Made by a program: the position numbers and the translations under genes. A stretch of DNA of 64,000 nucleotides from Ructibacterium sp965146665. Lineage in GTDB: Bacteria; Bacillota; Clostridia; Monoglobales; Monoglobaceae. Of the stretch, positions 51,327-60,699 are shown in pieces. The stretch spans positions 248,001 through 312,000 of the forward strand of contig CBCTHE010000002.1 in the NCBI GenBank assembly GCA_965146665.1, in the 5' to 3' direction. Under the pieces are notes generated by a model. It saw nothing but the letters and a program-made list of their open reading frames with translations. It did no database searches and had not been told where the DNA came from. Positions within the stretch are counted from its first letter, which is position 1; each line of letters opens with the position of its first letter.

Positions 51327-52000
51327 TAAAACAATTTACTGAAAAGCTGCGCGCTGAAAATTCGGTATGCATTGCGTGTCTCGGCGACAGCGTGACGCAC
51401 GGGTATTTTGCCTCCCATGACGGAATGCATTCCAATACGGACTATGAGGCGGTGTACCACAATCGCCTCCGGCAAAAGATCAATCTGTACTTTTCCGGAA
51501 AGTCCGTCAACATCATCAACGCCGGCGTCGGCGGGGACAGCGCCGCGCAGGGCCTGGCCCGGATTGAACGCGATGTGCTCCGCTATGCGCCCGACCTCAC
51601 CGTGGTCTGCTTTGGGCTGAACGACGTGAACGGAACGCTTGATGCATATACAAAAAATCTGGAAGATATATTCGCCGCGCTCCGCCGCCATGGTTCGGAG
51701 GTGATCTTTATGACCCCGAACATGCTCAACACCAGGGTCACCTCTCCAGAGCTGGCGGACTATGCGGCAAAGACTGCGGAATATCAGAACAGCGGTAAAA
51801 TGGACCAGTTTATGGAGTCCGCCATAAAAACCGCGCAGCAATCCGGCGCGGCCGTCTGTGACTGCTATGGGAAATGGAAACAGCTGTACAGGCTGGGCGT
51901 GGACACAGACCAGCTGCTGGCCAACCATATCAACCATCCCATCCGCGCGCTGCACACGCTGTTCGCAGACGCCCTGTTTGATACAATCTTTTGGGAGTGA
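51323..52000 (+). CDS. SGNH/GDSL family hydrolase
   Basis: A 225-residue esterase-type hydrolase. Block I is CLGDSVTHGYF with S23 as nucleophile, block III is FGLNDVN near 94-100, and the C-terminal NHINHP near 201-206 is in the place of the Asp-x-x-His block. No signal peptide. Members often remove acetyl or other ester groups from carbohydrates, which suits a glycan operon. It overlaps the isomerase gene by 4 bp and lies 5 bp before the next gene. Confidence 0.88.
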   Translation: MIKQFTEKLRAENSVCIACLGDSVTHGYFASHDGMHSNTDYEAVYHNRLRQKINLYFSGKSVNIINAGVGGDSAAQGLARIERDVLRYAPDLTVVCFGLNDVNGTLDAYTKNLEDIFAALRRHGSEVIFMTPNMLNTRVTSPELADYAAKTAEYQNSGKMDQFMESAIKTAQQSGAAVCDCYGKWKQLYRLGVDTDQLLANHINHPIRALHTLFADALFDTIFWE

Positions 52001-52005
52001 CACGC

Positions 52006-54375
52006 ATGCTGAAAAATATTACACTGGAAATGAGCTTAAAGCCCTTCAAGCAGACAGACGGCGCGTATATCGCCGGCGTCTGCCAAAAGGTCTTTGAACA
52101 GTGGAAACCCCTTGTCCGGACAGTCCCCTGTGTTTCCGTCCTGCTCTGGACAGCGGACGGCAGCGAGCTTTTGGACTACAAGCGGGACATGGAGGAACCC
52201 TTTGACTGGGGCCGCTATGTGGGCGGCGCAAACAACTGTGAGGAAGACCACAGGGCACACGACCCCGCCGGAACCGGGCTCCACTCCCGGTGTTACCTCT
52301 ATATGGAAAATCCACCGGAGATGACCTATGGAATACTGAGAAGGATTGTTTCCGCCCTGAAAGAGACAGGCCGCGCCATGCTTCCCGGCAAGACCATCCG
52401 CGTCGGGACCGCCTTTGACCCCGGTCCGGAATTCGCCAAATCCCCGTTCAAATATGAACGGCACAAGGAAATCTGTCTCGGCAACGATATGGGCGCGGCC
52501 TCCATGGTCTGTTCCTATGCGCGGCTTACAGGAGACACAACGCCATACGCGGGATTTCCGGACGGCATTCCGGACGGGCTCCCCTTCGGCATATTTTTCG
52601 GCAGACAGGCGAACCTTTTTCTTTCGGACATGGGTTTTGATTATCTCTGGCTCTCCAACGGCTTTGGCTTTGGCCGCGAGACCTGGTCCGCCACCGGCGC
52701 GGTGTTTGACGGCAGGCAATTTCACACAGAGGCCATGCCCGGCGTGAAACGGGAGGTCCAGGAATTCTGGGACCTGTTCCGGCAGGAGTGCCCGGACTTT
52801 CCCATTGAAACCCGCGGCACGAACCTGTCCGCGGGGATTGACCTGGCCTCAGACGGGGTGCCCCTTTGGGACATATACCGGCGGGTCCCCGGTCTGCTTC
52901 CGCCGCCGAATTCACCCTGGGCGGCCCTGAACGGCGATTTTGGACTGGAACTCATGGGCCACATGAGCCGGATCGCGGAACTGCCGGGAGAAGACTATCC
53001 GTTCCGGTACTATATCCACGACCCATGGTGGGCCAATTCGCCCTGGTACGACCGCTACGGCGGACAGCCTCACGACATTTATCTCCCGCTGAGCATCTCG
53101 CGGATTGATGAGAACGGCGCTGTCCAGCCGCCCACGCACATGAACCTCCTGTCCATTGACAACTCCTTCGGAGATCTGCCGGACGCCTGTGTAAACGAGA
53201 CGATTCCCCATCTGCTCAAAGCTCTGAAGGACGCCCCGGATGACGCCGCGCCCGTGGTCTGGGTCTATCCGTTTCGGGAATACGCGGAATGCACAGCGGA
53301 GGACGGGGCGATGGACATGTTTTCCGGCGACTGGTTCATCCGCGGCGCAGTCAACAGCGGCCTGCCCCTGTCACAGGTGGTCTCCACAGACAACTTTCTG
53401 AAAACCGACCGGGCCATGTATATGAACAGCGTACTCGTGACACCGGTTCCGCTGGCGGGAAGCCTGTTTGAGCAGAAGATCCTGGCCTATCTTGGTGACG
53501 GCGGAAAGGTGATCTTTTACGGAAGTACCCGCCGCGCGGGGAAACCGTTTTTAAACCGCATCGGCGTGAAAAACGGGGATACGGTCTCCGGTGAGCTTGC
53601 GCTGACCGTATGCGGCCGCGCCGCCGGCGTGATCAGGCATCAGCCCCTTCTCTGCGGCGGGGGGATTACGGAAGAGCTGGCCGGAGGAAAGCCGTTTGTC
53701 ACGATTGGCACCAAGACGGCGGGAACCTTTGGGGAAAATTTTGTATGGCTCCGGGGCACCTGCTCCTGCGATTATATACAGGGCAGTTCACTGCTTGTTC
53801 CGCATCAGGAGACGACATTTTTCATTGGTGAATCGCTGATGCTCCGCGCCTTGGCAATGCTGGGCTTTTCCATCAGCTTTGCGCGGCAAAAGGGGGTGAA
53901 GCCGCCGGTGCTGATGCTGCACCGCAGTGACAATGCCTATCTGCTCTCCTGCTATTCCCCCAGCACAACCGTCCGGACAAAAATGCGGTTTCCGCTGGGC
54001 GCGCCTCTGCTGATGGGCTATGAGGCACAGCTAGAAAACGGCTGTGCAGTCTATCACTTTCCAAAGGCGGACCACAGGGAGATCCGGGCCTTTGTGGTAC
54101 AGGAGGACGGCATTGCCGGATGCCGGGAGCTTCCGCCTGTCAGTATGGAGTACCGGCGCAGAATTGAGGTTTTTGGCCTGAGACACGCGACGGTCCGCTT
54201 CTTTGCCGAGGCCTGCTGCAAAGAGAATATTCACGTTGTACTCAATTCCAAAACCGACTTCTATGCGGTGGGCGACGCCTTTGAGGGACACTATGTTACA
54301 CAGGGAAACCTGACCTATTATGAGGCGGCGGACGTCACCGGAAGTATGGTCTTTTCCATGCCCTTCCGCCCATAA
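52006..54375 (+). CDS. Large unrecognised protein, possible glycoside hydrolase
   Basis: A 789-residue protein I cannot assign. There is no signal peptide or membrane helix. The N-terminal ~430 residues are rich in Trp, Tyr, Asp and Glu (for example DPWWANSPWYDRYGG near 340) in the style of a TIM-barrel glycosidase. From about 470 to 620 the sequence (KILAYLGDGGKVIFYGSTRR near 488-507) recalls the Rossmann-like trimerisation domain of GH42-type enzymes, and the C-terminus is beta-rich. GGGAG lies eight bases before ATG 52006. It ends a compact operon after the isomerase-like and SGNH genes. A glycosidase role is inference. Confidence 0.75.
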   Translation: MLKNITLEMSLKPFKQTDGAYIAGVCQKVFEQWKPLVRTVPCVSVLLWTADGSELLDYKRDMEEPFDWGRYVGGANNCEEDHRAHDPAGTGLHSRCYLYMENPPEMTYGILRRIVSALKETGRAMLPGKTIRVGTAFDPGPEFAKSPFKYERHKEICLGNDMGAASMVCSYARLTGDTTPYAGFPDGIPDGLPFGIFFGRQANLFLSDMGFDYLWLSNGFGFGRETWSATGAVFDGRQFHTEAMPGVKREVQEFWDLFRQECPDFPIETRGTNLSAGIDLASDGVPLWDIYRRVPGLLPPPNSPWAALNGDFGLELMGHMSRIAELPGEDYPFRYYIHDPWWANSPWYDRYGGQPHDIYLPLSISRIDENGAVQPPTHMNLLSIDNSFGDLPDACVNETIPHLLKALKDAPDDAAPVVWVYPFREYAECTAEDGAMDMFSGDWFIRGAVNSGLPLSQVVSTDNFLKTDRAMYMNSVLVTPVPLAGSLFEQKILAYLGDGGKVIFYGSTRRAGKPFLNRIGVKNGDTVSGELALTVCGRAAGVIRHQPLLCGGGITEELAGGKPFVTIGTKTAGTFGENFVWLRGTCSCDYIQGSSLLVPHQETTFFIGESLMLRALAMLGFSISFARQKGVKPPVLMLHRSDNAYLLSCYSPSTTVRTKMRFPLGAPLLMGYEAQLENGCAVYHFPKADHREIRAFVVQEDGIAGCRELPPVSMEYRRRIEVFGLRHATVRFFAEACCKENIHVVLNSKTDFYAVGDAFEGHYVTQGNLTYYEAADVTGSMVFSMPFRP

Positions 54376-54381
54376 CACAAA

Positions 54382-54407
54382 GAGGGGACCGCAGAAGCGG
54401 TCCCCTC
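54382..54407. terminator. Terminator hairpin, left arm of the inverted element
   Basis: GAGGGGACCGC, AGAA loop and complement, six bases after the stop of the 789-residue gene. An inverted copy lies at 54547-54570. Confidence 0.8.
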
Positions 54408-54546
54408 AGGCTGTCGAAAAAGTATAATTTCCACGCAACTTGGAATGATTTTGTTCTGAATGGATTGCCCAAAGCCCATAAATCCGTCGCCGGGCCCGTA
54501 CGGCGCAGTCCAAAATCATTCCAAATTTGGGTTTATCGACACGCTC

Positions 54547-54575
54547 AGGGGACCGCTTCTGCGGTCCCCTCTTTT
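54547..54575. terminator. Terminator hairpin, right arm of the inverted element
   Basis: AGGGGACCGC, TTCT loop and complement, then CTTTT on the plus strand. It lies eight bases beyond the end of the TPR gene on the minus strand. Confidence 0.8.
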
Positions 54576-54583
54576 CACTTTTC

Positions 54584-55360
54584 CTAACACTCCACAGCCG
54601 CAGGGTCTCCCCCATGGCTCCGGTAAAGCGCCTCGATTTCCTCCTTCGGCCGGATGCTGAGATAGGAGAACGGCTTGGTCAGAGACTGCCGGATCATCTC
54701 CAGCCCTTCCTCCGTCTTTCCCTGGGCAATCAGCACCTTGCCATAGCCGTAATAGGCCTCCGGAAACCTGGGCTGGGGGTCCCGCTCCATCAGATCCGCA
54801 TAGATCTCCGCCGCTTTGTCATACGCGCCGCAGATGGCATAGGAATCAGCCAGATTGTCACAGATGATATGGTCGTCCTTGTTGTACTCATAGGCCTCCT
54901 GATTGAATTTCAGGGCCTTCTCATGATCGCCGCTCAGGTTATAGAGGATCCCCAGATTCTGATAGATCACCGTGTTTTTATATCCGGTCTCCACCACCTC
55001 TTCCAGCTCCTCAATGGCCTCGCCCAGATTTCCTTCTTTCCAGCTCACCAGCGCCAGCAGATTCTTAACCTGGTTCCGGTCAGCGCTGTCCCGCTTGGTC
55101 AGGGTGATGCAGAGCCGCAGATGCTTCCGCGCCTCCTCCAGCGCGCCGCAGCGCAGACAGACATAGCCCAGCAAAATCTTATTGCCGACGCTCAGGTTGC
55201 CGATTTTGTCCGCCGCCTTGAAGATCTTCATGGCCTCAGGGAACTGCCGTTTGTTGTATTTGACCTTGGCAAAGCCCGCCACCAGATCCGCGCGCTTGAC
55301 CACCAGAATAATCAGTACCACAATCAATATGATACGCCAAATCGGAATACCAAATAGCAT
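54584..55360 (-). CDS. TPR-repeat membrane-anchored protein
   Basis: A 258-residue protein with one N-terminal hydrophobic helix (about residues 5-22) and at least five tetratricopeptide-like helical pairs from about 30 to 235, recognisable by the repeated A-x3-G and Y motifs (for example YQNLGILYNLSGDHEKAL). TPR proteins act as binding scaffolds; no partner is indicated. GAGGAG precedes ATG 55360. It follows asnS by 68 bp in the same direction. Confidence 0.85.
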   Translation of the reverse strand: MLFGIPIWRIILIVVLIILVVKRADLVAGFAKVKYNKRQFPEAMKIFKAADKIGNLSVGNKILLGYVCLRCGALEEARKHLRLCITLTKRDSADRNQVKNLLALVSWKEGNLGEAIEELEEVVETGYKNTVIYQNLGILYNLSGDHEKALKFNQEAYEYNKDDHIICDNLADSYAICGAYDKAAEIYADLMERDPQPRFPEAYYGYGKVLIAQGKTEEGLEMIRQSLTKPFSYLSIRPKEEIEALYRSHGGDPAAVEC

Positions 55361-55428
55361 TTCTTTCTCCTCATTTCATGATAGTATGAAGGCCCGTTTC
55401 AGCTGTCAGCCAAAACGGGCGCGGTTTG

Positions 55429-56808
55429 TCAATACAGGTTATTCACGGTTCTGGGATAGGGCAGTACGTCCCGGATGTTCCCCATGCCGGTCAGATACAT
55501 GATTGCCCGCTCAAATCCCAGGCCATAGCCCGCGTGCCGGGTTCCGCCAAAGCGCCGCAGATCCAGGTAATGGCCGTAATCCTCCTCCTTGAGACCCATT
55601 TCAGCCATGCGCCGGCAGAGCACGTCCAGCCGCTCCTCCCTCTGGCTCCCGCCGATGATCTCGCCGATGCCGGGCACCAGGCAGTCCATGGCCGCCACGG
55701 TCTTTCCGTCGTCATTGAGCCGCATATAAAAGGCCTTGATCTCTTTGGGATAATCGGTGACAAAAATGGGCTTTTTGAACACCTCTTCCGTGAGATACCG
55801 CTCGTGCTCGGTCTGGAGATCCATGCCCCAGGAAACCGGATACTCAAATTCCCGGCCGCTCTGTTCCAGAAGCTCCACCGCCTCGGTATAGGTCACGTGG
55901 CCAAACTCGCTGTTTACCACGTTGTCCAGCCGCTCCAGCAGGCCCTTGTCCACAAAGCTGTTGAAGAACTTCATTTCCTCCGGCGCCTGTTCCAGCACAT
56001 ACCGGATGATGAATTTGAGCATGTCCTCCGCCAGACGCATATCGTCCGCCAGATCCGCAAAGGCGATTTCCGGCTCGATCATCCAAAATTCCGCCGCGTG
56101 GCGCGTGGTGTTGGAGTTCTCGGCCCGGAAGGTGGGGCCAAAGGTATAGATGTCCCCAAAGGCCATGGAAAAGTCCTCGCCCTCCAGCTGTCCGCTGACT
56201 GTCAGAGAAGTCCGGCGGTCAAAGAAATCCTGTGCATAATCCACTCTGCCCGCTCCGTCCCGGGGCGGATTTTCCATATCCAGCGTGGTCACCTGGAACA
56301 TCTCACCGGCGCCCTCGCAGTCGCTTCCTGTGATCAGCGGCGTGTGCACATAGACAAAGCCGCGTTCATTGAAGAACTTGTGAATGGCATAGGCCACCAG
56401 AGAACGCACCCGGAACACCGCGGAAAAGGTGTTGGTCCGCGCCCGCAGATGGGGGATGGTCCGGAGGTATTCAAAGGAATGCCGCTTTTTCTGAAGCGGG
56501 TATTCCGGCGCGCTGGCGCCCTCAATCTCCACCCTGGCGGCCTTGACCTCAAAGGGCTGTTTCGCGTCCGGGGTCATCACCAGCGTCCCGGTGACCCGCA
56601 GGGCCGCGCCCACGTTCTGTTTTGCCACCTCGGCAAAATTCTCCAGTACGTCCGCCTCAATGACAATCTGCAGATTTTTGAAATAGGAGCCGTCATTCAG
56701 CTCAATAAACCCAAAGTTTTTGGAGACCCTAAGGGTCCTGACCCAGCCGTTGACAGAGACCTGCATCTGGTCCTGTGGGCTGCCGGCAAACAATTCTTTT
56801 ATTTTCAT
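55429..56808 (-). CDS. asnS: Asparaginyl-tRNA synthetase
   Basis: A 459-residue class II aminoacyl-tRNA synthetase. Residues about 1-110 form the OB-fold anticodon-binding domain (VNGWVRTLRVSKNFGFIEL), followed by the catalytic core with motif 2 (TFRAENSNTTRHAAEFWMIE near 211-230) and motif 3 (GYGLGFERAIMYL near 433-445). The Asn-type rather than Asp-type assignment rests on the length and overall pattern of this subgroup. AAAGGAAG precedes the ATG. No T-box leader was found upstream. Confidence 0.95.
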   Translation of the reverse strand: MKIKELFAGSPQDQMQVSVNGWVRTLRVSKNFGFIELNDGSYFKNLQIVIEADVLENFAEVAKQNVGAALRVTGTLVMTPDAKQPFEVKAARVEIEGASAPEYPLQKKRHSFEYLRTIPHLRARTNTFSAVFRVRSLVAYAIHKFFNERGFVYVHTPLITGSDCEGAGEMFQVTTLDMENPPRDGAGRVDYAQDFFDRRTSLTVSGQLEGEDFSMAFGDIYTFGPTFRAENSNTTRHAAEFWMIEPEIAFADLADDMRLAEDMLKFIIRYVLEQAPEEMKFFNSFVDKGLLERLDNVVNSEFGHVTYTEAVELLEQSGREFEYPVSWGMDLQTEHERYLTEEVFKKPIFVTDYPKEIKAFYMRLNDDGKTVAAMDCLVPGIGEIIGGSQREERLDVLCRRMAEMGLKEEDYGHYLDLRRFGGTRHAGYGLGFERAIMYLTGMGNIRDVLPYPRTVNNLY

Positions 56809-56887
56809 CGGTATCTTCCTTTCTCTGTCGTATACATATAGAATCCCTCAAAATATGGAAATCTATGTATGGCCGGTTCTGCGTTTC

Positions 56888-57388
56888 TCAATAGCGGCCC
56901 GACATTTCACTGTATTCCTTGATGAGCTCCGCCCGGGGATAGCCGCGGCTGTTTTCCACGCCGGCGATATAGAACCCGCGCCCGTAATAGAAGCGGATCA
57001 GAGCCGCAACCTTGGACGCGGTGTGCAGACGCAGGACCTTGACATGGTTCTGGGTCATGACCTTGTCCACCACATTCATCAATATCTTGCCGATACCGTT
57101 GTTCCTGTGGTGGGACGCCACCGCGAACCGGCTGAGATAGGCCTCGCCGTCAGGCAAAAGCTCCACCCGGACCGCCCCCACAGGGTCATCGTCAATGCGT
57201 ACCACAAACACGTTCTTCTCCTCAATATCCCTGCGGATATCCTCATAGGTTTCATTCAGCGCCTCAATGTCATAGTCCAGGCCTGCCATCTCACAATACT
57301 TCAAAAACGCGTCCTTGGTGATCTTGTGAATGGCGGGGATGTCCTCCTCCGTGGCGTGCTTTACCTCAAATGCGTACAGACTTTCCAT
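56888..57388 (-). CDS. GNAT family N-acetyltransferase
   Basis: A 166-residue acyltransferase. The acetyl-CoA loop is HRNNGIGKILM near residues 93-103 after the beta-4 strand AVASH. Substrate unknown; GNAT members act on ribosomal proteins, amino acids or antibiotics. ATG 57388 is used, but GTG 57412 with GGGAG nine bases upstream would add eight residues and is equally plausible. It precedes asnS by about 80 bp in the same direction. Confidence 0.85.
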   Translation of the reverse strand: MESLYAFEVKHATEEDIPAIHKITKDAFLKYCEMAGLDYDIEALNETYEDIRRDIEEKNVFVVRIDDDPVGAVRVELLPDGEAYLSRFAVASHHRNNGIGKILMNVVDKVMTQNHVKVLRLHTASKVAALIRFYYGRGFYIAGVENSRGYPRAELIKEYSEMSGRY

Positions 57389-57509
57389 TTCCTTCTGGCC
57401 TTTCTGGCTCACAAAATCGCTCTCCCACGCGTTCCGCCGCGAGCCCTGCGGAACGTCCGCGCAAGGCGGGCGCCGTGCTCCGGCCCCGCCGCACTTTCAT
57501 AACGGCCTG

Positions 57510-58442
57510 TCAGTTCTTCTCTGCCATCAGGGTCGCCAGGACCGCCTTTTGGGCATGGAGCCGGTTTTCCGCCTCGTCAAAAATCACGGATCTGGGCCCG
57601 TCAATGACCTCCTCCGTCACCTCATAGCCGCGGTAGGCCGGCAGGCAGTGGATAAACAGCGCGTCCTCACTGGCTTTTCCAAACAGCGCCCCATTGACCT
57701 GATAATCCTTGAAAATCTTGACCCGCTCCGCCTTTTCGGCCTCCTGGCCCATGCTGACCCAAGTGTCGGTGCAGACCACATCCGCGCCCGCCGCCGCCTC
57801 GGCCGGGTCGTTGGTAATCAGAATGCTGGCGCCGGACGCTTTAGCATCCTCTCTGGCGTTTGCCACCACCTCTTCGGCACAGCCATAGCCCTCCGGCGTG
57901 GCCACCGCCATGTCCATTCCCGCCTTGGCGCAGGCATAGAGCAGGGAATGCGCCACGTTATTGCCATCGCCCACATAGGCCATTTTCAGTCCCTGCAAAC
58001 GTCCCTTGTGCTCATAGACCGTCATCAGGTCCGCCAGGGCCTGACAGGGATGCAGATAGTCGGTCAGGGCATTGATGACGGGAACGCTCCCGTACTTCGC
58101 CAGATCCAGCACATCCTGATGGTCATAGGTACGGATCATAATCCCGTCCACAAACCGGCTCATGACGTTGGCCGTGTCATAGATGCTCTCGCCCCGGCCC
58201 AGCTGCATGTCGTTGGCGTTCAGGAACAGGGGATGTCCGCCCAGCTGGTACATGCCCACCTCAAAGGAAACCCGGGTGCGGGTTGAGGATTTAGTAAAGA
58301 TCATGCCCAAGGTTTTGCCCTTCAAAATCGGATGCGGAATCCCCTCCTTGGTCTCTTTTTTCAGTTTCAGGGCCAGATCCAGCAGACTGCTGAATTCATC
58401 CCCGGTAATATCATGGATGCTGATAAAATGCTTCATACTCAT
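57510..58442 (-). CDS. argF: Ornithine carbamoyltransferase
   Basis: A 310-residue arginine-synthesis enzyme joining carbamoyl phosphate to ornithine to give citrulline. The carbamoyl-phosphate motif SSTRTRVSFE starts at residue 52, HPCQ lies at 131-134, the ornithine loop DTWVSMG near 225 and HCLPAYRG near 265. ATG 58442 follows AAAGGA by seven bases; the longer open frame is not coding. argD lies directly upstream in the same direction, forming an arginine pair. Confidence 0.96.
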   Translation of the reverse strand: MSMKHFISIHDITGDEFSSLLDLALKLKKETKEGIPHPILKGKTLGMIFTKSSTRTRVSFEVGMYQLGGHPLFLNANDMQLGRGESIYDTANVMSRFVDGIMIRTYDHQDVLDLAKYGSVPVINALTDYLHPCQALADLMTVYEHKGRLQGLKMAYVGDGNNVAHSLLYACAKAGMDMAVATPEGYGCAEEVVANAREDAKASGASILITNDPAEAAAGADVVCTDTWVSMGQEAEKAERVKIFKDYQVNGALFGKASEDALFIHCLPAYRGYEVTEEVIDGPRSVIFDEAENRLHAQKAVLATLMAEKN

Positions 58443-58624
58443 GGCTCTCTTTCCTTTCTGTGGCCCATTGGCATGCGGCGCCTTGTCTTTCACAGGCCCG
58501 CACCCTGCCGCGCACGCTGCCCGAAAATGCCGTCCATGGCAATCTTTTTGGTGCATTTTGCCGGGCCCTGGTTATCAAATTCAGAATTTCTGTGAGCTGG
58601 CTGCGGCATCCGGCCGCATCCGCT

Positions 58625-59821
58625 CTACAGATTTTTTAAAACCCCGTCCAATGCCGCGAGGAATCCGTCAATCTCCTGTTTTGTCAGAATCAGCGGCGGA
58701 ACGATACGAAGGACCTTATCCCCCACAACGCCCACCAGATAGCCGCGCTCCCGCAGGGTTTCGCCCACCTGACGGGCGATCCCGTCATGGAACACAACGC
58801 CCAGCATGAGACCCTTGCCGCGCACCGTGCAGATCTCGCCGCTGGCCGCAGCCAGCTTTTCAAGCCCTTCCTTAAAATAGACGCCCATCTCAGCGCTGTG
58901 GCTGAGCAGGCCGCCCTGCAGAAGTTCGTCCATAACGACCAGTCCGGCCCGGGCGGAAAGGGGATTGCCGCCGAAGGTGGTCCCGTGGTCGCCGGGATGG
59001 AACGCCGCGGCCACGCTTTCCTTTGCCACAAATGCGCCGATTGGAATTCCCGCGCCCAGCCCCTTGGCCAGGGTGATAATATCCGGTTCAATGCCGTACC
59101 ATTCATAGGCGAACAGCTTGCCGGTCCGGCCGATTCCGGTCTGTACCTCATCCACGATCAGCAGAATGTCCCGCTCATGGCAGAGGGCGGTGATGGTATC
59201 CACAAACTCCCGCTCCAAAGGCAGAACGCCGCTCTCGCCCTGGATCAGTTCCACCATGATGGCGGCCGTGTTGGGATTGGCAGCCTGGCGCAGCCCTTCA
59301 CAGTCATTGGCGCCCACATGCACAAACCGCTCAATCAGCGGCCGGTATGGTTTCTGGTATTTCTCCTGTCCGGTGGCGGCCACGGTGGCCAGCGTCCGGC
59401 CGTGGAAGGAGTTGCGCAGGGTGATGAACTCCCGCTTCTCCGGCATACCCTTTTCCACAAAATATTTCTTGGCCAGCTTGATGGCCCCCTCATTGGCCTC
59501 CGCCCCGGTATTGGCAAAGAACACCCGGTCGCCGCAGCTGTTTTCGGCCAGCAGCTGCGCCAGCCGGGCCTGGTTTTCCGTATAATATACATTGGAGACA
59601 TGGGTCAGCTTCGCCACCTGGTCCTGAAGCTCCCGGACCAGCCGGGGATGGGCGTAGCCCAGACAGTTGACGGCGATCCCCGCAAAAAAGTCCTGATACT
59701 GCTTTCCCTCGGTATCGGTCAGGGTGATCCCCTCCCCCTGTGTGAAGCACACCGGGGTCCGGCTGCCGAAGGTGTTCATATAGTATTTGCTGTCCAGCGC
59801 CTGGACCTGCTCAAGATTCAT
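58625..59821 (-). CDS. argD: Acetylornithine aminotransferase
   Basis: A 398-residue class III PLP aminotransferase that makes N-acetylornithine from its semialdehyde in arginine synthesis. GAEANEGAIKLAKKY near residue 98, DEVQTGIGRTG near 219-229 and the PLP lysine in ITLAKGLGAGIPIGAF near 245 are present. Start at ATG 59821 (MNLEQVQ) eight bases after a GGG-rich site; the TTG six codons earlier overlaps it. argF lies 182 bp downstream. Confidence 0.93.
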   Translation of the reverse strand: MNLEQVQALDSKYYMNTFGSRTPVCFTQGEGITLTDTEGKQYQDFFAGIAVNCLGYAHPRLVRELQDQVAKLTHVSNVYYTENQARLAQLLAENSCGDRVFFANTGAEANEGAIKLAKKYFVEKGMPEKREFITLRNSFHGRTLATVAATGQEKYQKPYRPLIERFVHVGANDCEGLRQAANPNTAAIMVELIQGESGVLPLEREFVDTITALCHERDILLIVDEVQTGIGRTGKLFAYEWYGIEPDIITLAKGLGAGIPIGAFVAKESVAAAFHPGDHGTTFGGNPLSARAGLVVMDELLQGGLLSHSAEMGVYFKEGLEKLAAASGEICTVRGKGLMLGVVFHDGIARQVGETLRERGYLVGVVGDKVLRIVPPLILTKQEIDGFLAALDGVLKNL

Positions 59822-59943
59822 CCGATCATCCCTTTTCAAATTTTCCAGTTTTGGTATATATGGTATTGTACCTTATCCATTCCAAAATTGCAAGTCTATC
59901 GCCGGGAAATTCCACCAGCGAATGACACAATTTTTCCCTGTTT

Positions 59944-60699
59944 TCACCGTCCTGTTTTGACTGCCCGAAGCCGGATCCGCACATAGTCGGCATACCAGCT
60001 TCCGTCCCGGTACAGCTCCGGCCGGAGCCGTGTCTCCGCCTCCCGTATGATCGCCTTCCGCATATCCGGCGCAACCCCTTCAAAGGGGAGCTTAACAAAC
60101 ATGCGGATCCAGTCCCGCAGTCCGTCCGCGCCGCTGAGGCGGGTGGGCCGCTCAAACAGCACTGCATAGGTCACCATCAGTCCGGCGGCCTCCATTTTTG
60201 GGGCGTATTCCTCTACAGTCGGGAAATAGAAAGTTCGCCTATATTTGATCCCCCGCGCTTCAAAGCCGGTTTGCAATGCCCGGTGGATCCGCTCACAGCA
60301 GCCCCGGCCGCCGAACTCGCAGACCAGCTGGCCGCCCTCCCGAAGCATGGCCGCAATATTGCGCAGAAGGCCGTCCTGATCGTCGATCCAATGGAACACC
60401 GCATTGGAAAACACGGCGTCCGCAGGCGTGTCCGGCCTGTAGTGCAGCGCGTCCCCCAAGACGAACCGCAGCGACGGGTGCAGGGCCTTGGCCTGTTCCA
60501 GCATTTCCGCGGACGCATCCACCCCGGTCACGGCAAAGCCCGCGTCCGCAAGCCGCCGGGTCAGTGCCCCGCTGCCGCAGCCCAGGTCAATCACCCTGCC
60601 GCCGGCGGGCAGGTCCAGCAGGTTCAGCACATCCTCGCCGTACTGGTGGACAAAGCTGAACGCCTTGTCATAGATATCCGCTTCCCATTTGATGTTCAT
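59944..60699 (-). CDS. Class I SAM-dependent methyltransferase
   Basis: A 251-residue methyltransferase. The SAM-binding motif VIDLGCGSGALT is near residues 36-47, followed by the acidic VDASAEML near 59. It resembles the trans-aconitate methyltransferase-like group, but the substrate is unknown. Its start overlaps the stop of the Cys-rich gene (ATGA), so the two are translationally coupled. Confidence 0.9.
   Translation of the reverse strand: MNIKWEADIYDKAFSFVHQYGEDVLNLLDLPAGGRVIDLGCGSGALTRRLADAGFAVTGVDASAEMLEQAKALHPSLRFVLGDALHYRPDTPADAVFSNAVFHWIDDQDGLLRNIAAMLREGGQLVCEFGGRGCCERIHRALQTGFEARGIKYRRTFYFPTVEEYAPKMEAAGLMVTYAVLFERPTRLSGADGLRDWIRMFVKLPFEGVAPDMRKAIIREAETRLRPELYRDGSWYADYVRIRLRAVKTGR

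Larger units (their letters stand above)
54382..54575. repeat. Inverted-repeat intergenic element
   Basis: Nearly identical hairpins in opposite orientation bound this 194-bp element. Inside, TTGGAATGATTTTG (54440-54453) and its exact complement (54511-54524) form another 14-bp inverted repeat, with related CTGTCGA and TCGACA pieces between. No coding capacity. It may be a small non-autonomous element or a duplicated terminator pair. Confidence 0.6.

Noticed and set aside
56809..56887. T-box control of asnS
   Set aside because: Only about 80 bp lie upstream and no antiterminator or T-box sequence is visible.
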